Assembly (NCBI GenBank): GCA_949299505.1
Contig: CASGAS010000008.1
Location: 1-47,565, forward strand
Direction of reading: 5' to 3'
Source: an uncultured Eubacteriales bacterium
Lineage (GTDB): Bacteria > Bacillota > Clostridia > Oscillospirales > Acutalibacteraceae
Length of the DNA stretch: 47,565 bases
Shown here one piece after another: positions 41,182 to 47,565 of the stretch. The position numbers were made by a program, and so were the translations under genes. A model generated the notes under the pieces. It did not search any database and had not been told where the DNA came from. It saw only the letters and a program-made list of their open reading frames with translations. Numbering within the stretch: the first letter of the stretch is position 1; each line of letters opens with the position of its first letter.

Positions 41182-41213
41182 AAAAGAGTGTCCGAGCGGC
41201 ACTCTTTTCGTTT
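41182..41213 (+). terminator. Leader hairpin, possible attenuator
   Basis: AAAAGAGTG (41182-41190) and CACTCTTTT (41200-41208) form a 9-bp stem with a 9-base loop, followed by CGTTT. It lies about 15 bp after the promoter, inside the leader of the transporter gene, so it would act as an attenuator or a 5' stabilising hairpin. It is too far from the lipid kinase stop to be a normal terminator for that gene, although this is not excluded. Confidence 0.5.
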
Positions 41214-41247
41214 ACCAGTTGCCGGCAAGCGAACCCGGCGGCTTAAG

Positions 41248-41265
41248 CCGGAGCCGCGGCTTCGG
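41248..41265 (+). repeat. 18-bp leader motif, copy 1
   Basis: CCGGAGCCGCGGCTTCGG is self-complementary over most of its length and lies 15 bp before the transporter start. A copy differing in one base is found at 46356-46373, before the terminal secreted-protein gene. Confidence 0.5.
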
Positions 41266-41280
41266 GGAAGAGAGGCGGAC

Positions 41281-42741
41281 ATGAAAAAATACATGAAACG
41301 GTCCGAGGTCTGGACCTACGGCATCGGCCTGTTCGGCATTGCGCTCTTAACGGGCTGGATGCCGGACTACTCCTACACGTTCTTTAACGACTTTGCCTTT
41401 AAGGGCACGGACATCGACCCGGCGCAGATTATGAAAATCCTGCCCTACGTCACGCTGGTGGCGGGCATCGTCGGCGCGGCGTGCGAGCTGATTATCGGTA
41501 TTTTGGTCGACCGCACCCGCACGAAATGGGGCAAAATCCGTCCGTGGGTCGGCTTCGGCATTTTGCCGCTGGCGATTGTTTCGATGCTCGTGTTCATTGC
41601 GCCGAGCACCAACAATTTTTACGGCGCGGTCGCGTGGATGTTCGTCATTTACGCGCTGTACACTGCCGTCAGCTGCGCGGTCGAAAGCCCGGCCAACTGC
41701 TTCGGCGCGTGCTGCACGCCCAACCCGACCGAGCGCGGCGACGCCATTTCCATCGCGAGCATTTTCCGCTCCGTCGGCCAGTCGGGCGGCATGGTCGTGC
41801 TGCCGGTCGTCGGCGCCATTATGAAGGCCGCGCTCGGCAAGGAGCAGTTCAAGACCGCCGAGGGGCAGGGCCTGGATTTGATGCTTTCGACGGGCGTCTG
41901 CGTTTTGGGGCTTGTGCTGTTCGGCATGATTTTCTTCACGAACAACCGCGAGCGCGTCCCCTACACGACCGAGCGCGTCAGCCTTTGGCAGAGCATCAAG
42001 TTCGTGTTCACCAACAAGAACCTTTTGATGGTCTCCTTAACGAAATTCACGGGCTTCGGCCGCGGCGTGTACAGCACGGTGAGCCTGTATATCGCGGTCT
42101 ACATGCTCGGCTCGAAGGATTTGAAGCTCGGCCTTCTGCTGCCCATGGGCGTGGGCACGGCGGTCGGGATGCTCATTGTCAAGCAGCTTCTGAAAAAATG
42201 GGGCACGCGCAAGGTCTATATCGTCTGCTGCCTGTACGGCTCGGCGAGCCTTGCGGTGCTGTACGTCGTTTCGCGCGTCATCGGCTTCAACCCCGACGTG
42301 CTGATGATTCCGTTTTTGATTATCAACTTCTTCGTCGGCCTGCAGCACGGCAACACGAACCTGACGCCGAACGTCATGATTGCCGACGTCGTCGACGAAA
42401 TCGAGTGGAAGACCGGCAAGCGCCAGGAGGGGCTTTGCTACGCCGGCTACGGCTTCTTCTCCAAGGTCGCGGCGGCGCTGACCAAGTCCTTCGGTCCGGC
42501 GCTGGTGACCTGGTCGGGCTATGTGCAGTCGTCGAACATGAACGTCGCCTATGCGACGCAGTCGGGCGACACGCTCAATAAGCTTTTGCTTATCTACACG
42601 CTGATTCCCGCCATCTTTGTCATCGGCCAGATGCTGCCCATTCTGTTCTACGACCTGACGGGCAAGAAGAAGGAGCGCATCACGAAAGAGCTTGCCGAGC
42701 GCCGTGCGCAGGCGGCGGCCGCGGAAGAGAAGGAGGCGTAA
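41281..42741 (+). CDS. GPH-family sugar:cation symporter (second copy)
   Basis: A 486-residue, twelve-segment MelB-like carrier. Family landmarks are the opening TYGIGLFGIALLTGW with YSYTFFNDF in segment 1, DRTRTKWGKIRPWVGFG after segment 2, and VVDEIEWKTGKRQEG in the late cytoplasmic loop, close to the D-x-x-E-x-x-T-G-x-R-x-E pattern of GPH carriers. It is more MelB-like than the carrier in the glycan operon and not a simple duplicate. ATG 41281 follows GAGAGG. No glycosidase lies near, so the substrate is open. It is followed after 3 bp by an unknown membrane protein. Confidence 0.9.
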   Translation: MKKYMKRSEVWTYGIGLFGIALLTGWMPDYSYTFFNDFAFKGTDIDPAQIMKILPYVTLVAGIVGAACELIIGILVDRTRTKWGKIRPWVGFGILPLAIVSMLVFIAPSTNNFYGAVAWMFVIYALYTAVSCAVESPANCFGACCTPNPTERGDAISIASIFRSVGQSGGMVVLPVVGAIMKAALGKEQFKTAEGQGLDLMLSTGVCVLGLVLFGMIFFTNNRERVPYTTERVSLWQSIKFVFTNKNLLMVSLTKFTGFGRGVYSTVSLYIAVYMLGSKDLKLGLLLPMGVGTAVGMLIVKQLLKKWGTRKVYIVCCLYGSASLAVLYVVSRVIGFNPDVLMIPFLIINFFVGLQHGNTNLTPNVMIADVVDEIEWKTGKRQEGLCYAGYGFFSKVAAALTKSFGPALVTWSGYVQSSNMNVAYATQSGDTLNKLLLIYTLIPAIFVIGQMLPILFYDLTGKKKERITKELAERRAQAAAAEEKEA

Positions 42742-42744
42742 GCG

Positions 42745-43554
42745 ATGGCGAAAAAGACGAAAAAGCCGGAGACGGAGGTCGTCGAAAAGGACATGACCAC
42801 CGCGCGCTTTGATAAGGGCTATGCCATAGCGGCGGTCCTGCTGATTGTGGCGTTTCTGGCGTCGGTGAGCGCGGCGTATTTCCACGCGCGCTACATCATG
42901 TTCTACCCGCAAAAGGTTGCCGAGCAGTATTGCAGCTCGGCGGTCGTGCTCAAGGACGATTTCAATTCGCTTAAGTACACGTCGCTGATTGGGAAGCTGT
43001 ATCTCGGCGACTATTTCCGTGAAAATTACATCCGGCCGCGGCTTGCCGAGGGCGAAAGCGCCACGGAGCGCACGCCGGAGGAGCAGGGCGCGCTAATGGA
43101 CAAAATGGACGAAATCATGTTCGCCTATTACGCCGACATCATCGCGACGAATACCGACAAGACCCTGGACAGCGTCCTGACGCTGTACGTCGACAAGTAC
43201 GTCGAGACGTACGAGGCGGTGTTCGGCGAGCCGGCGTATGCGAGCGTGGAGGACGATTTGGTGACCTGCTTTGAGGCGGGCGTCAGCGCCTACAGCGCGA
43301 AAAACGCCCTGGACGCGGAAAACGAGGCCGTCGAAATCGTCAAGACCTATTCCGACGAGGAGGTCGCCGCTTACCGCGCGGCGCTTTCCGAAGAGGCGCG
43401 CGACGAATATGCGCGGTTCGGCCTGTCGCCCGACGCGGTGGAGGGCGTGTGCGAAACGGAATTTACCTACACCGTCGGCGGCGAAGCGTTTGCCTACCCC
43501 TGCACGCTGGTGAAAATCGGGATGCAGTGGTATGTGGACGTAACGACCCTGTAA
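42745..43554 (+). CDS. Membrane-anchored hypothetical protein
   Basis: Not recognised. The 269-residue protein has a lysine-rich cytoplasmic start (MAKKTKKPETEVVEKD), one transmembrane segment at about residues 28-48 (AIAAVLLIVAFLASVSAAYF) and an acidic, mostly helical extracellular domain ending in a small strand-rich part (TEFTYTVGGEAFAY, GMQWYVDVTTL) like the NTF2/DUF4878-type folds seen in many Firmicutes surface proteins. It starts 3 bp after the GPH transporter, so the two share a transcript. Confidence 0.82.
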   Translation: MAKKTKKPETEVVEKDMTTARFDKGYAIAAVLLIVAFLASVSAAYFHARYIMFYPQKVAEQYCSSAVVLKDDFNSLKYTSLIGKLYLGDYFRENYIRPRLAEGESATERTPEEQGALMDKMDEIMFAYYADIIATNTDKTLDSVLTLYVDKYVETYEAVFGEPAYASVEDDLVTCFEAGVSAYSAKNALDAENEAVEIVKTYSDEEVAAYRAALSEEARDEYARFGLSPDAVEGVCETEFTYTVGGEAFAYPCTLVKIGMQWYVDVTTL

Positions 43555-43571
43555 AGCAAAACAAACCCGAC

Positions 43572-43612
43572 AAAGCGGGGGCGGCGCGCGCCGTCCCCGC
43601 TTTTTTTTTTTT
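43572..43612 (+). terminator. Strong terminator of the GPH operon
   Basis: GCGGGG and CCCCGC, extended inward by CGGCGC and GCGCCG, form a long GC-rich stem (43575-43600) followed by twelve T. Confidence 0.93.
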
Positions 43613-43620
43613 GAAAAAAG

Positions 43621-43656
43621 CACCCCCAATGTCCCAAAATTCGGACGTTGGGGGTG
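43621..43656 (-). terminator. Terminator for the minus-strand XRE gene
   Basis: Arms CACCCCCAATGTCC (43621-43634) and GGACGTTGGGGGTG (43643-43656) pair with one wobble. Read on the minus strand the hairpin is followed by CTTTTTT. It closes the transcript coming from the XRE regulator. The remaining 43657-43872 holds no gene that I can support. Confidence 0.8.
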
Positions 43657-43872
43657 TTATAGTGTAGATACCGAACGGCGGACCGAAATCGCGCCGGGCA
43701 AACCGATGGTTCGCACGCGCTGCAAAATCAGAAAATCGTCCAAAAAAGCGGCAAATTGCCCGCGCAAGCGTCCGTTACCCTTTCAAAACGGTCTTTCACC
43801 ACGAACCCCTTGCATTCGCCGCGGCAGCGTGGTATGTTTTTCCTGTAATTCCGGCGCGCCGCGCCGCACCCG

Positions 43873-44097
43873 TTACCGCGGGGGCGGGTCCGGCCGTTTC
43901 TTCCGGAATTCCTCCCCGGTAATGAGGTAGTGTATGGACACGTCGAAATAGTCCGACATCTGCAAAAGCAGCCGCTGTCCCGGCTCGCGTTTGCCGTTTT
44001 CGTACTGGGAAAGCGCTTCGCGCGTGATGTGCAGGTCCATGGCGACCTTTTGCTGGTTGAGTCCCCGCAGTTTTCGTATTTCCCGTAAGCCGCGCAT
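43873..44097 (-). CDS. Small XRE-family transcriptional regulator
   Basis: A 74-residue DNA-binding protein that is essentially one HTH_3 (Cro/C1) domain: REIRKLRGLNQQKVAMDLHITREALSQYENGKREP, followed by LLLQMSDYFDVSIHYLITG. The start at 44097 follows AAGGGTG; the frame runs to 44340 but crosses the operator region. Two palindromes lie directly upstream of the gene, which suggests that it represses itself. The regulated target genes are not evident. Confidence 0.9.
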   Translation of the reverse strand: MRGLREIRKLRGLNQQKVAMDLHITREALSQYENGKREPGQRLLLQMSDYFDVSIHYLITGEEFRKKRPDPPPR

Positions 44098-44116
44098 CAA
44101 ATCACCCTTGACTTTA

Positions 44117-44157
44117 TTGTAACGATTCGTTACAATAAAAACGTAACACTTTGTTAC
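44117..44157. promoter_or_regulatory. Paired operators GTAAC-N5-GTTAC
   Basis: Two copies of GTAAC-N5-GTTAC lie at 44119-44133 and 44143-44157, with centres 24 bp apart. The first is part of a 19-bp perfect palindrome (9-base arms around a central T, 44117-44135). They start 20 bp upstream of the XRE start codon and are probable binding sites for that regulator. From 44158 to the promoter at 44433 I see no gene. Confidence 0.72.
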
Positions 44158-44432
44158 ACCAACGCACCTCTGTCGGCCTGCGGGTTTTCCCGCTTGCCAT
44201 AAACCGGCGGCGAGCGTCCACCCCCTGCGACGTGAACCGTCGGTTTGTTTTTTACGATTTTTTACGAGCCGAAAATTACGGCCTTTTGGAACGTTCGACC
44301 GCATGCAAGAAAATACGCCGCGTTTGAACAGTATGTGCAAATTTCACGCAGATATTTGTCTAATTTGCACGGTACATGTGGATAAACCGCAAATAAACAG
44401 TGAAAATTCCATGATAAATTTTCTATATTCTA

Positions 44433-44462
44433 TTGACACACTGTTCGCAAGGGCGGTATAAT
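44433..44462 (+). promoter_or_regulatory. Sigma-A promoter for the 44528 gene
   Basis: Perfect TTGACA (44433-44438) and TATAAT (44457-44462) boxes are 18 bp apart, 66 bp before the start codon. Confidence 0.88.
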
Positions 44463-44527
44463 GTTACATACATAAAAGGGTGAATTGTCTCTTTTTTTAG
44501 AAAATGCGATTTCGGAGGGAACAGATT

Positions 44528-45346
44528 TTGGCAGAACCCCAGGTTTTCAGCCCGAACTATTCGGGCGCAGGCGAAGCACGCGGCTCGTATCACGATTCGG
44601 CCGCCGATTTCACCGTCTCTTACATTAAAAAGAAAGACTTCAAAACGCTTTACCCCTCCGGCGGCTTCAACGTCCGCGGGCAGATCGGCGCGGGGCGCGA
44701 GGAGCTGGGCCAGCTGCAGTCGGGGGAGGCGCAGGTGCCCGTTTACAGCGTCGCAAAGCTTGCGCACAAGCGCGTGGCGGGCTACGTGCCCGTCGGCGGC
44801 GACGATTATATCGCCGTCATGCGCGACACGCTGCTGCTGTGGATTCTGCTTTTGCTTCTGGCGCTGGCGCTTCTGGCCGGGCTTGCGTTCGGAATCCGCG
44901 CGGCGGTGCTTGCAAACGCCGCGCCGGAGGTCACCACGGCGCCCGCCGGGGTGGTTGACCCGAACGCGCAGCTGGGCGAGGGCGAGCTCGACGTGCCCGA
45001 GCACATCGACACGGATTCGGCGAAGATTGACTTCAAGGGCATTACCGAAATGCACTTTGTCGCCGGGAGCCGCGACCAGAATTACATCTTTACAAACCCC
45101 GAGGGCAACCCCTGCTATTTCCAAATCACCGTAACGCTTTCCGACACGGGCGAAACAATTTATACGTCCGACCTGCTGCCCCCCGGCTATTCGATTTCGC
45201 GGTTCCAGATTTCCCGCGAGCTCGAGGCCGGCGAGTACGCGGCGCTGGTGCATTTCGACACCTTCAGCTTCGATAAGGAGCAGCGCCCGCTCAACAATAT
45301 GAACTTCCGCACGACCATCGTCGTCGAAGAACCGTCCGGCGAGTAA
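44528..45346 (+). CDS. Hypothetical membrane protein, 272 residues
   Basis: Not recognised. The first ~95 residues are soluble and rich in Gly, Ser and Tyr, then a strong transmembrane segment follows (LLLWILLLLLALALLAGLAF, about residues 103-122), then an extracellular domain of about 140 residues with beta-sandwich-like strands (CYFQITVTLSDTGETIYTSD, LEAGEYAALVHFDTF). A cytoplasmic N-domain and an Ig-like surface domain are therefore likely. I chose TTG 44528 because GGAGGG lies 8 bases before it; ATG 44504 has no ribosome binding site. It has its own strong promoter. Confidence 0.78.
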   Translation: MAEPQVFSPNYSGAGEARGSYHDSAADFTVSYIKKKDFKTLYPSGGFNVRGQIGAGREELGQLQSGEAQVPVYSVAKLAHKRVAGYVPVGGDDYIAVMRDTLLLWILLLLLALALLAGLAFGIRAAVLANAAPEVTTAPAGVVDPNAQLGEGELDVPEHIDTDSAKIDFKGITEMHFVAGSRDQNYIFTNPEGNPCYFQITVTLSDTGETIYTSDLLPPGYSISRFQISRELEAGEYAALVHFDTFSFDKEQRPLNNMNFRTTIVVEEPSGE

Positions 45347-45391
45347 GCGGGAGAGGGCGGGAAGACCTTAAAGTCAGTGCTGCCCATTCCT

Positions 45392-45569
45392 CCCCCTCTG
45401 ACGGGCGAAAGTCAGATGAGACCGTTCCTCCCTCTGACGAGGGAGGTGGCAAAACGGCACGAAGTGACGTTTTGACGGAGGGAGAGATACAGAAAAGGAA
45501 AGTTTGGCGTATCTCTCCCCCAGCCTCGCCTCATTGCATTCGGCTCGCCAGCCCCCTCGTCAGAGGGGG
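45392..45569 (+). mobile_element. MITE-like palindromic element, copy A (178 bp)
   Basis: The element is bounded by CCCCCTCTGACG (45392-45403) and its complement CGTCAGAGGGGG (45558-45569). Inside are further hairpins: CCTCCCTC/GAGGGAGG, CAAAACG/CGTTTTG and GGGAGAGATAC/GTATCTCTCCC. It has no coding capacity. A direct copy at 46058-46236 is nearly identical except for a variable patch before the right end. Terminal inverted repeats, small size and a close second copy suggest a non-autonomous mobile repeat. Confidence 0.78.
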
Positions 45570-45664
45570 CAAAGGAAAGAGCAGCAATTTGAAAGCGCAG
45601 CCGATAAGAAAGCGCAGACAATCGGAAAGCGCGGCAATCGGAGCGCAAACGAAGGGAGCTTGTC

Positions 45665-46030
45665 ATGCTGCGATATGACAGCAAGTTGATCGCACGGGCA
45701 AAAGAGCTTCGGAAAAACATGACCCCGTGGGAAGTCAAGCTGTGGACGCAGTTCCTGCGCGACTATCCCGTCCGTTTCCAACGGCAAAAGGTCATCGGCA
45801 ATTACATTGTAGATTTCTATTGCGCAAAGGCGCGTTTGGTAGTGGAGCTGGACGGCGGCGGGCATTATCTGCCGCAGCAGCAGCGCGACGACACGCGGCG
45901 CACCAAAGCGTTGGAGGCTTTCGGGCTTCGGGTGATACGGTTTTGCAATGCGGATGTAGACAACAGCTTTTATGAGGTTTGCACCGTTATTGACAACGCC
46001 GTACAGCAAACGCCGGCGCAGAAGAAATAG
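45665..46030 (+). CDS. DUF559 PD-(D/E)XK nuclease-like protein
   Basis: A 121-residue protein of the DUF559 family, related in fold to Vsr-type and other PD-(D/E)XK nucleases. The likely active-site residues are Asp50 in NYIVDFYC and Glu61/Asp63 in VVELDGGGHY, with the conserved LRKNMTPWEVKLW helix and GLRVIRF strand around them. Nuclease activity and target are inferred from the fold. ATG 45665 follows AAGGGAG. It lies alone between two direct copies of a palindrome-rich element, separated from them by 95 and 27 bp. Confidence 0.88.
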   Translation: MLRYDSKLIARAKELRKNMTPWEVKLWTQFLRDYPVRFQRQKVIGNYIVDFYCAKARLVVELDGGGHYLPQQQRDDTRRTKALEAFGLRVIRFCNADVDNSFYEVCTVIDNAVQQTPAQKK

Positions 46031-46057
46031 AACCCAAAGTTAGCACAACCCCCTTTG

Positions 46058-46236
46058 CCCCCTCTGACGGGCGAAGGTCAGATGAGTTCGTTCCTCCCTC
46101 TGACGAGGGAGGTGGCAAAACGGAACGCAGTGACGTTTTGACGGAGGGAGAGATACAGAAAAGGAAAGTTTGGCGTATCTCTCCCCCAGTCTCGACGTCG
46201 CAAGCGCCGTCTCGCCAGCCCCCTCGTCAGAGGGGG
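46058..46236 (+). mobile_element. MITE-like palindromic element, copy B (179 bp)
   Basis: Same orientation and architecture as copy A, with terminal repeats CCCCCTCTGACG (46058-46069) and CGTCAGAGGGGG (46225-46236). Differences are a few substitutions and a diverged stretch near 46195-46212. Both copies are followed by short degenerate repeats of GAAAGCGCAGCCGATA (45591-45640 and 46241-46280). The intergenic stretch to 46402 holds nothing else apart from the leader motif at 46356. Confidence 0.78.
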
Positions 46237-46355
46237 CAAAGGAAAGCGCAGCCGATAGAAAGCGCAGCCGATAGAATGCGCAGACTTTCGATTCCCACCC
46301 ATCTACCCCCTACCTAAAACAGCCAACCCTTATCTCCGCTTCGGCGGTGTTTGAA

Positions 46356-46373
46356 CCGGAGCTGCGGCTTCGG
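46356..46373 (+). repeat. 18-bp leader motif, copy 2
   Basis: CCGGAGCTGCGGCTTCGG differs in one base from the motif at 41248-41265. It lies 29 bp before the start of the terminal secreted-protein gene. Confidence 0.5.
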
Positions 46374-46402
46374 AATTCAAAAAAAGAAAGGAGTTTCAGA
46401 CG

Positions 46403-47565
46403 ATGAAAACAAGAGGAAAAGTCTGGAAACGCGTCACCGCGATTGCGCTCGCCGTAATCATGGTGGCGGTCTCCCTGCCCCTTGCGCTCGCCGCGGTTCC
46501 GGCGGAAGGGTCCTATGACCCGACGCCTACATTCGCGCCGGACGCTGCGCTTTGGGCATGGACGACAGAAGAGGGGACGGTGAAAGTGGCCGTACCCGTA
46601 GCGACGCCTGTCACGTCGTACATTACCGACAAGTCGATTGAAACGTATTATATTACGCTTTACGACTTGGGCGCATTTACCGATGTGCATCAGGACCCTG
46701 CCACACAGGGTGCGCCTTCCGTTCAAATCGTGAAGGCGGCCGGGCAGATTGCTACGCTGTCCGAGGATGACACGTTTGAGGTGGAATTCGGCGCGCAGGA
46801 GCTGCAGAATTTCACTGCGGCCGGCGGCGTGCTGGACGGCACGCACCGCCTGAGCGTGGAGGTCCTTGCGCAGGACAGCACCGGGTGGGTTTCGGAGCCT
46901 ATCACCACGGTTGTTTCCGATATTCCGCAGTTTGTCTATGATGCGGAAAGCTACGCGCCGATTACGGAAAACGCGACCGGCATGCGCGAAATGATGATGT
47001 TCGAGAGCAGAAACAACGACAATGTTGATTATGTTTCGGAGAACGGCGCAGGCGGCGGCAGATTGGACTTCATCCAGGCCGGTGATCAGCTGCAGTTCCT
47101 TGGCCGGACCGACCAGGCCGGTGAAGAAAACGCCGACGGCAGCGACAGCGCCGCATACGGCTTCCGCGTGACGGGTACGGGCGCGCAGTCCTTTAACACC
47201 ACCTGGTCGCGCCAGCACTGGGTTGGCAGCGGCGCCGAGGAGGTCTGGTTCTGGTTCGACCTGTCCCAGGTTTCCGTTGAGGGACTTGCCTTTGAACTGA
47301 AAACGCAGGGCAAGCGCTACGGCGAAAAGTACAGCTATTGGGGCGACTATGATGGCATTATCTACAGCAGCGGCGCCGATGATGGGTACAGCGTTGTGAC
47401 CTATTCGACCAAGGGGACGAACGCGGCGGGCTATGACCGCGAGACATTCGGCGACCCGTATGTGCTGCTGCAGCAGGAAGACGGTTCCTGGCAGAAGGTC
47501 ATGCTCGAAAACGGCACCATGGACCTTGCCAACTACAAGGGCTATATCCGCGTGCCGATTCAGTT
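46403..47565 (+). CDS. Secreted protein of unknown function (3' end outside window)
   Basis: The frame is open from ATG 46403 to the last base of the window (387 codons and counting), so the protein is partial. The start has AAGGAG 9 bases upstream. A clear signal peptide covers residues 1-30: a basic start (MKTRGKVWKR), a hydrophobic core and cleavage after LPLALA. The mature part is rich in Asp, Gly, Tyr and Trp, with beta-strand-like segments (EEVWFWFDLSQVSVEGLAFEL, GDPYVLLQQEDGSWQKV) reminiscent of carbohydrate-binding or surface-adhesion modules, but I do not recognise a family. The gene's codon use is less GC-biased than that of its neighbours. Confidence 0.85.
   Translation, partial: MKTRGKVWKRVTAIALAVIMVAVSLPLALAAVPAEGSYDPTPTFAPDAALWAWTTEEGTVKVAVPVATPVTSYITDKSIETYYITLYDLGAFTDVHQDPATQGAPSVQIVKAAGQIATLSEDDTFEVEFGAQELQNFTAAGGVLDGTHRLSVEVLAQDSTGWVSEPITTVVSDIPQFVYDAESYAPITENATGMREMMMFESRNNDNVDYVSENGAGGGRLDFIQAGDQLQFLGRTDQAGEENADGSDSAAYGFRVTGTGAQSFNTTWSRQHWVGSGAEEVWFWFDLSQVSVEGLAFELKTQGKRYGEKYSYWGDYDGIIYSSGADDGYSVVTYSTKGTNAAGYDRETFGDPYVLLQQEDGSWQKVMLENGTMDLANYKGYIRVPIQ

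Noticed and set aside
44098..44340. Longer N-terminus for the XRE regulator
   Set aside because: The extra codons cross the two operator palindromes and give an Arg/Gly-rich sequence unlike the family; AAGGGTG supports the start at 44097.
46310..47218. Minus-strand ORF of 302 codons opposite the terminal gene
   Set aside because: The plus strand has a signal peptide, a good ribosome binding site and a continuous frame; the antisense product looks like an Arg/His-rich shadow.

Overview
The window reads as a piece of chromosome from a GC-rich, spore-forming member of the Clostridia, most likely a gut Oscillospirales/Ruminococcaceae-type bacterium. This is inferred from a SpoIIE phosphatase, a Prp protease beside an L27 with a cleavable N-terminus, the nadD-yqeK-rsfS block, a short ProB without a PUA domain, sigma-A promoters with near-consensus boxes, a yybP-ykoY Mn riboswitch, and dispersed palindromic repeats of a kind common in such genomes. 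No species assignment is possible from sequence reading alone.

Layout. 0-5 kb: housekeeping run rdgB-yhbY-nadD-yqeK-rsfS-leuS, then a 40-codon ORF. 5.1-5.8 kb: a frameshifted small membrane-protein gene between palindromic repeats. 5.8-7.5 kb (minus strand): a PHP-domain protein that has lost several metal ligands, with an unknown 189-residue partner. 7.6-10.3 kb: tRNA-Thr(GGT) with its own promoter and terminator, then spoIIE behind a promoter with 21-bp spacing. 10.4-13.9 kb: proB, proA, an unknown membrane protein and rpe, converging on a MecA-like adaptor. 14.6-18.5 kb: an unusual operon of three Rnf-like membrane subunits (D, E, A) lacking the known cofactor-ligand residues, ending in a membrane-anchored DUF4015 glycosidase-like protein. 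18.5-21.4 kb: Mn riboswitch plus a P-type cation ATPase.

21.4-30.1 kb is a glycan-utilisation locus: an AraC-type regulator divergent from a lipoprotein, a GH39, a GH20, a GPH-family sugar:cation symporter and two esterases. 30.2-31.7 kb (minus) is a tightly coupled three-gene unit of a beta-solenoid-like protein, an ECF sigma factor and a 66-residue protein. 31.8-34.0 kb (minus): rlmH, a WalJ/YycJ-type MBL protein and a glycerophosphodiesterase. 34.0-34.9 kb is non-coding and holds a ~25-bp tandem repeat array. 34.9-36.7 kb: a TPR protein with a DUF4037 nucleotidyltransferase-like partner. 36.9-41.1 kb: hemolysin III family protein, rplU-prp-rpmA behind a structured leader, a THUMP rRNA methyltransferase and a lipid kinase. 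41.1-43.6 kb: a second GPH transporter and a membrane-anchored unknown, behind a promoter preceded by 11-bp-phased repeats.

43.9-47.6 kb: a small XRE regulator with two operator palindromes, an unknown membrane protein, a DUF559 nuclease gene flanked by two direct copies of a ~178-bp palindrome-rich element, and the 5' part of a secreted protein running off the window. The least explained parts are the cofactor-depleted Rnf-like operon, the DUF559/repeat unit, the degenerate PHP protein and the sigma/solenoid operon.
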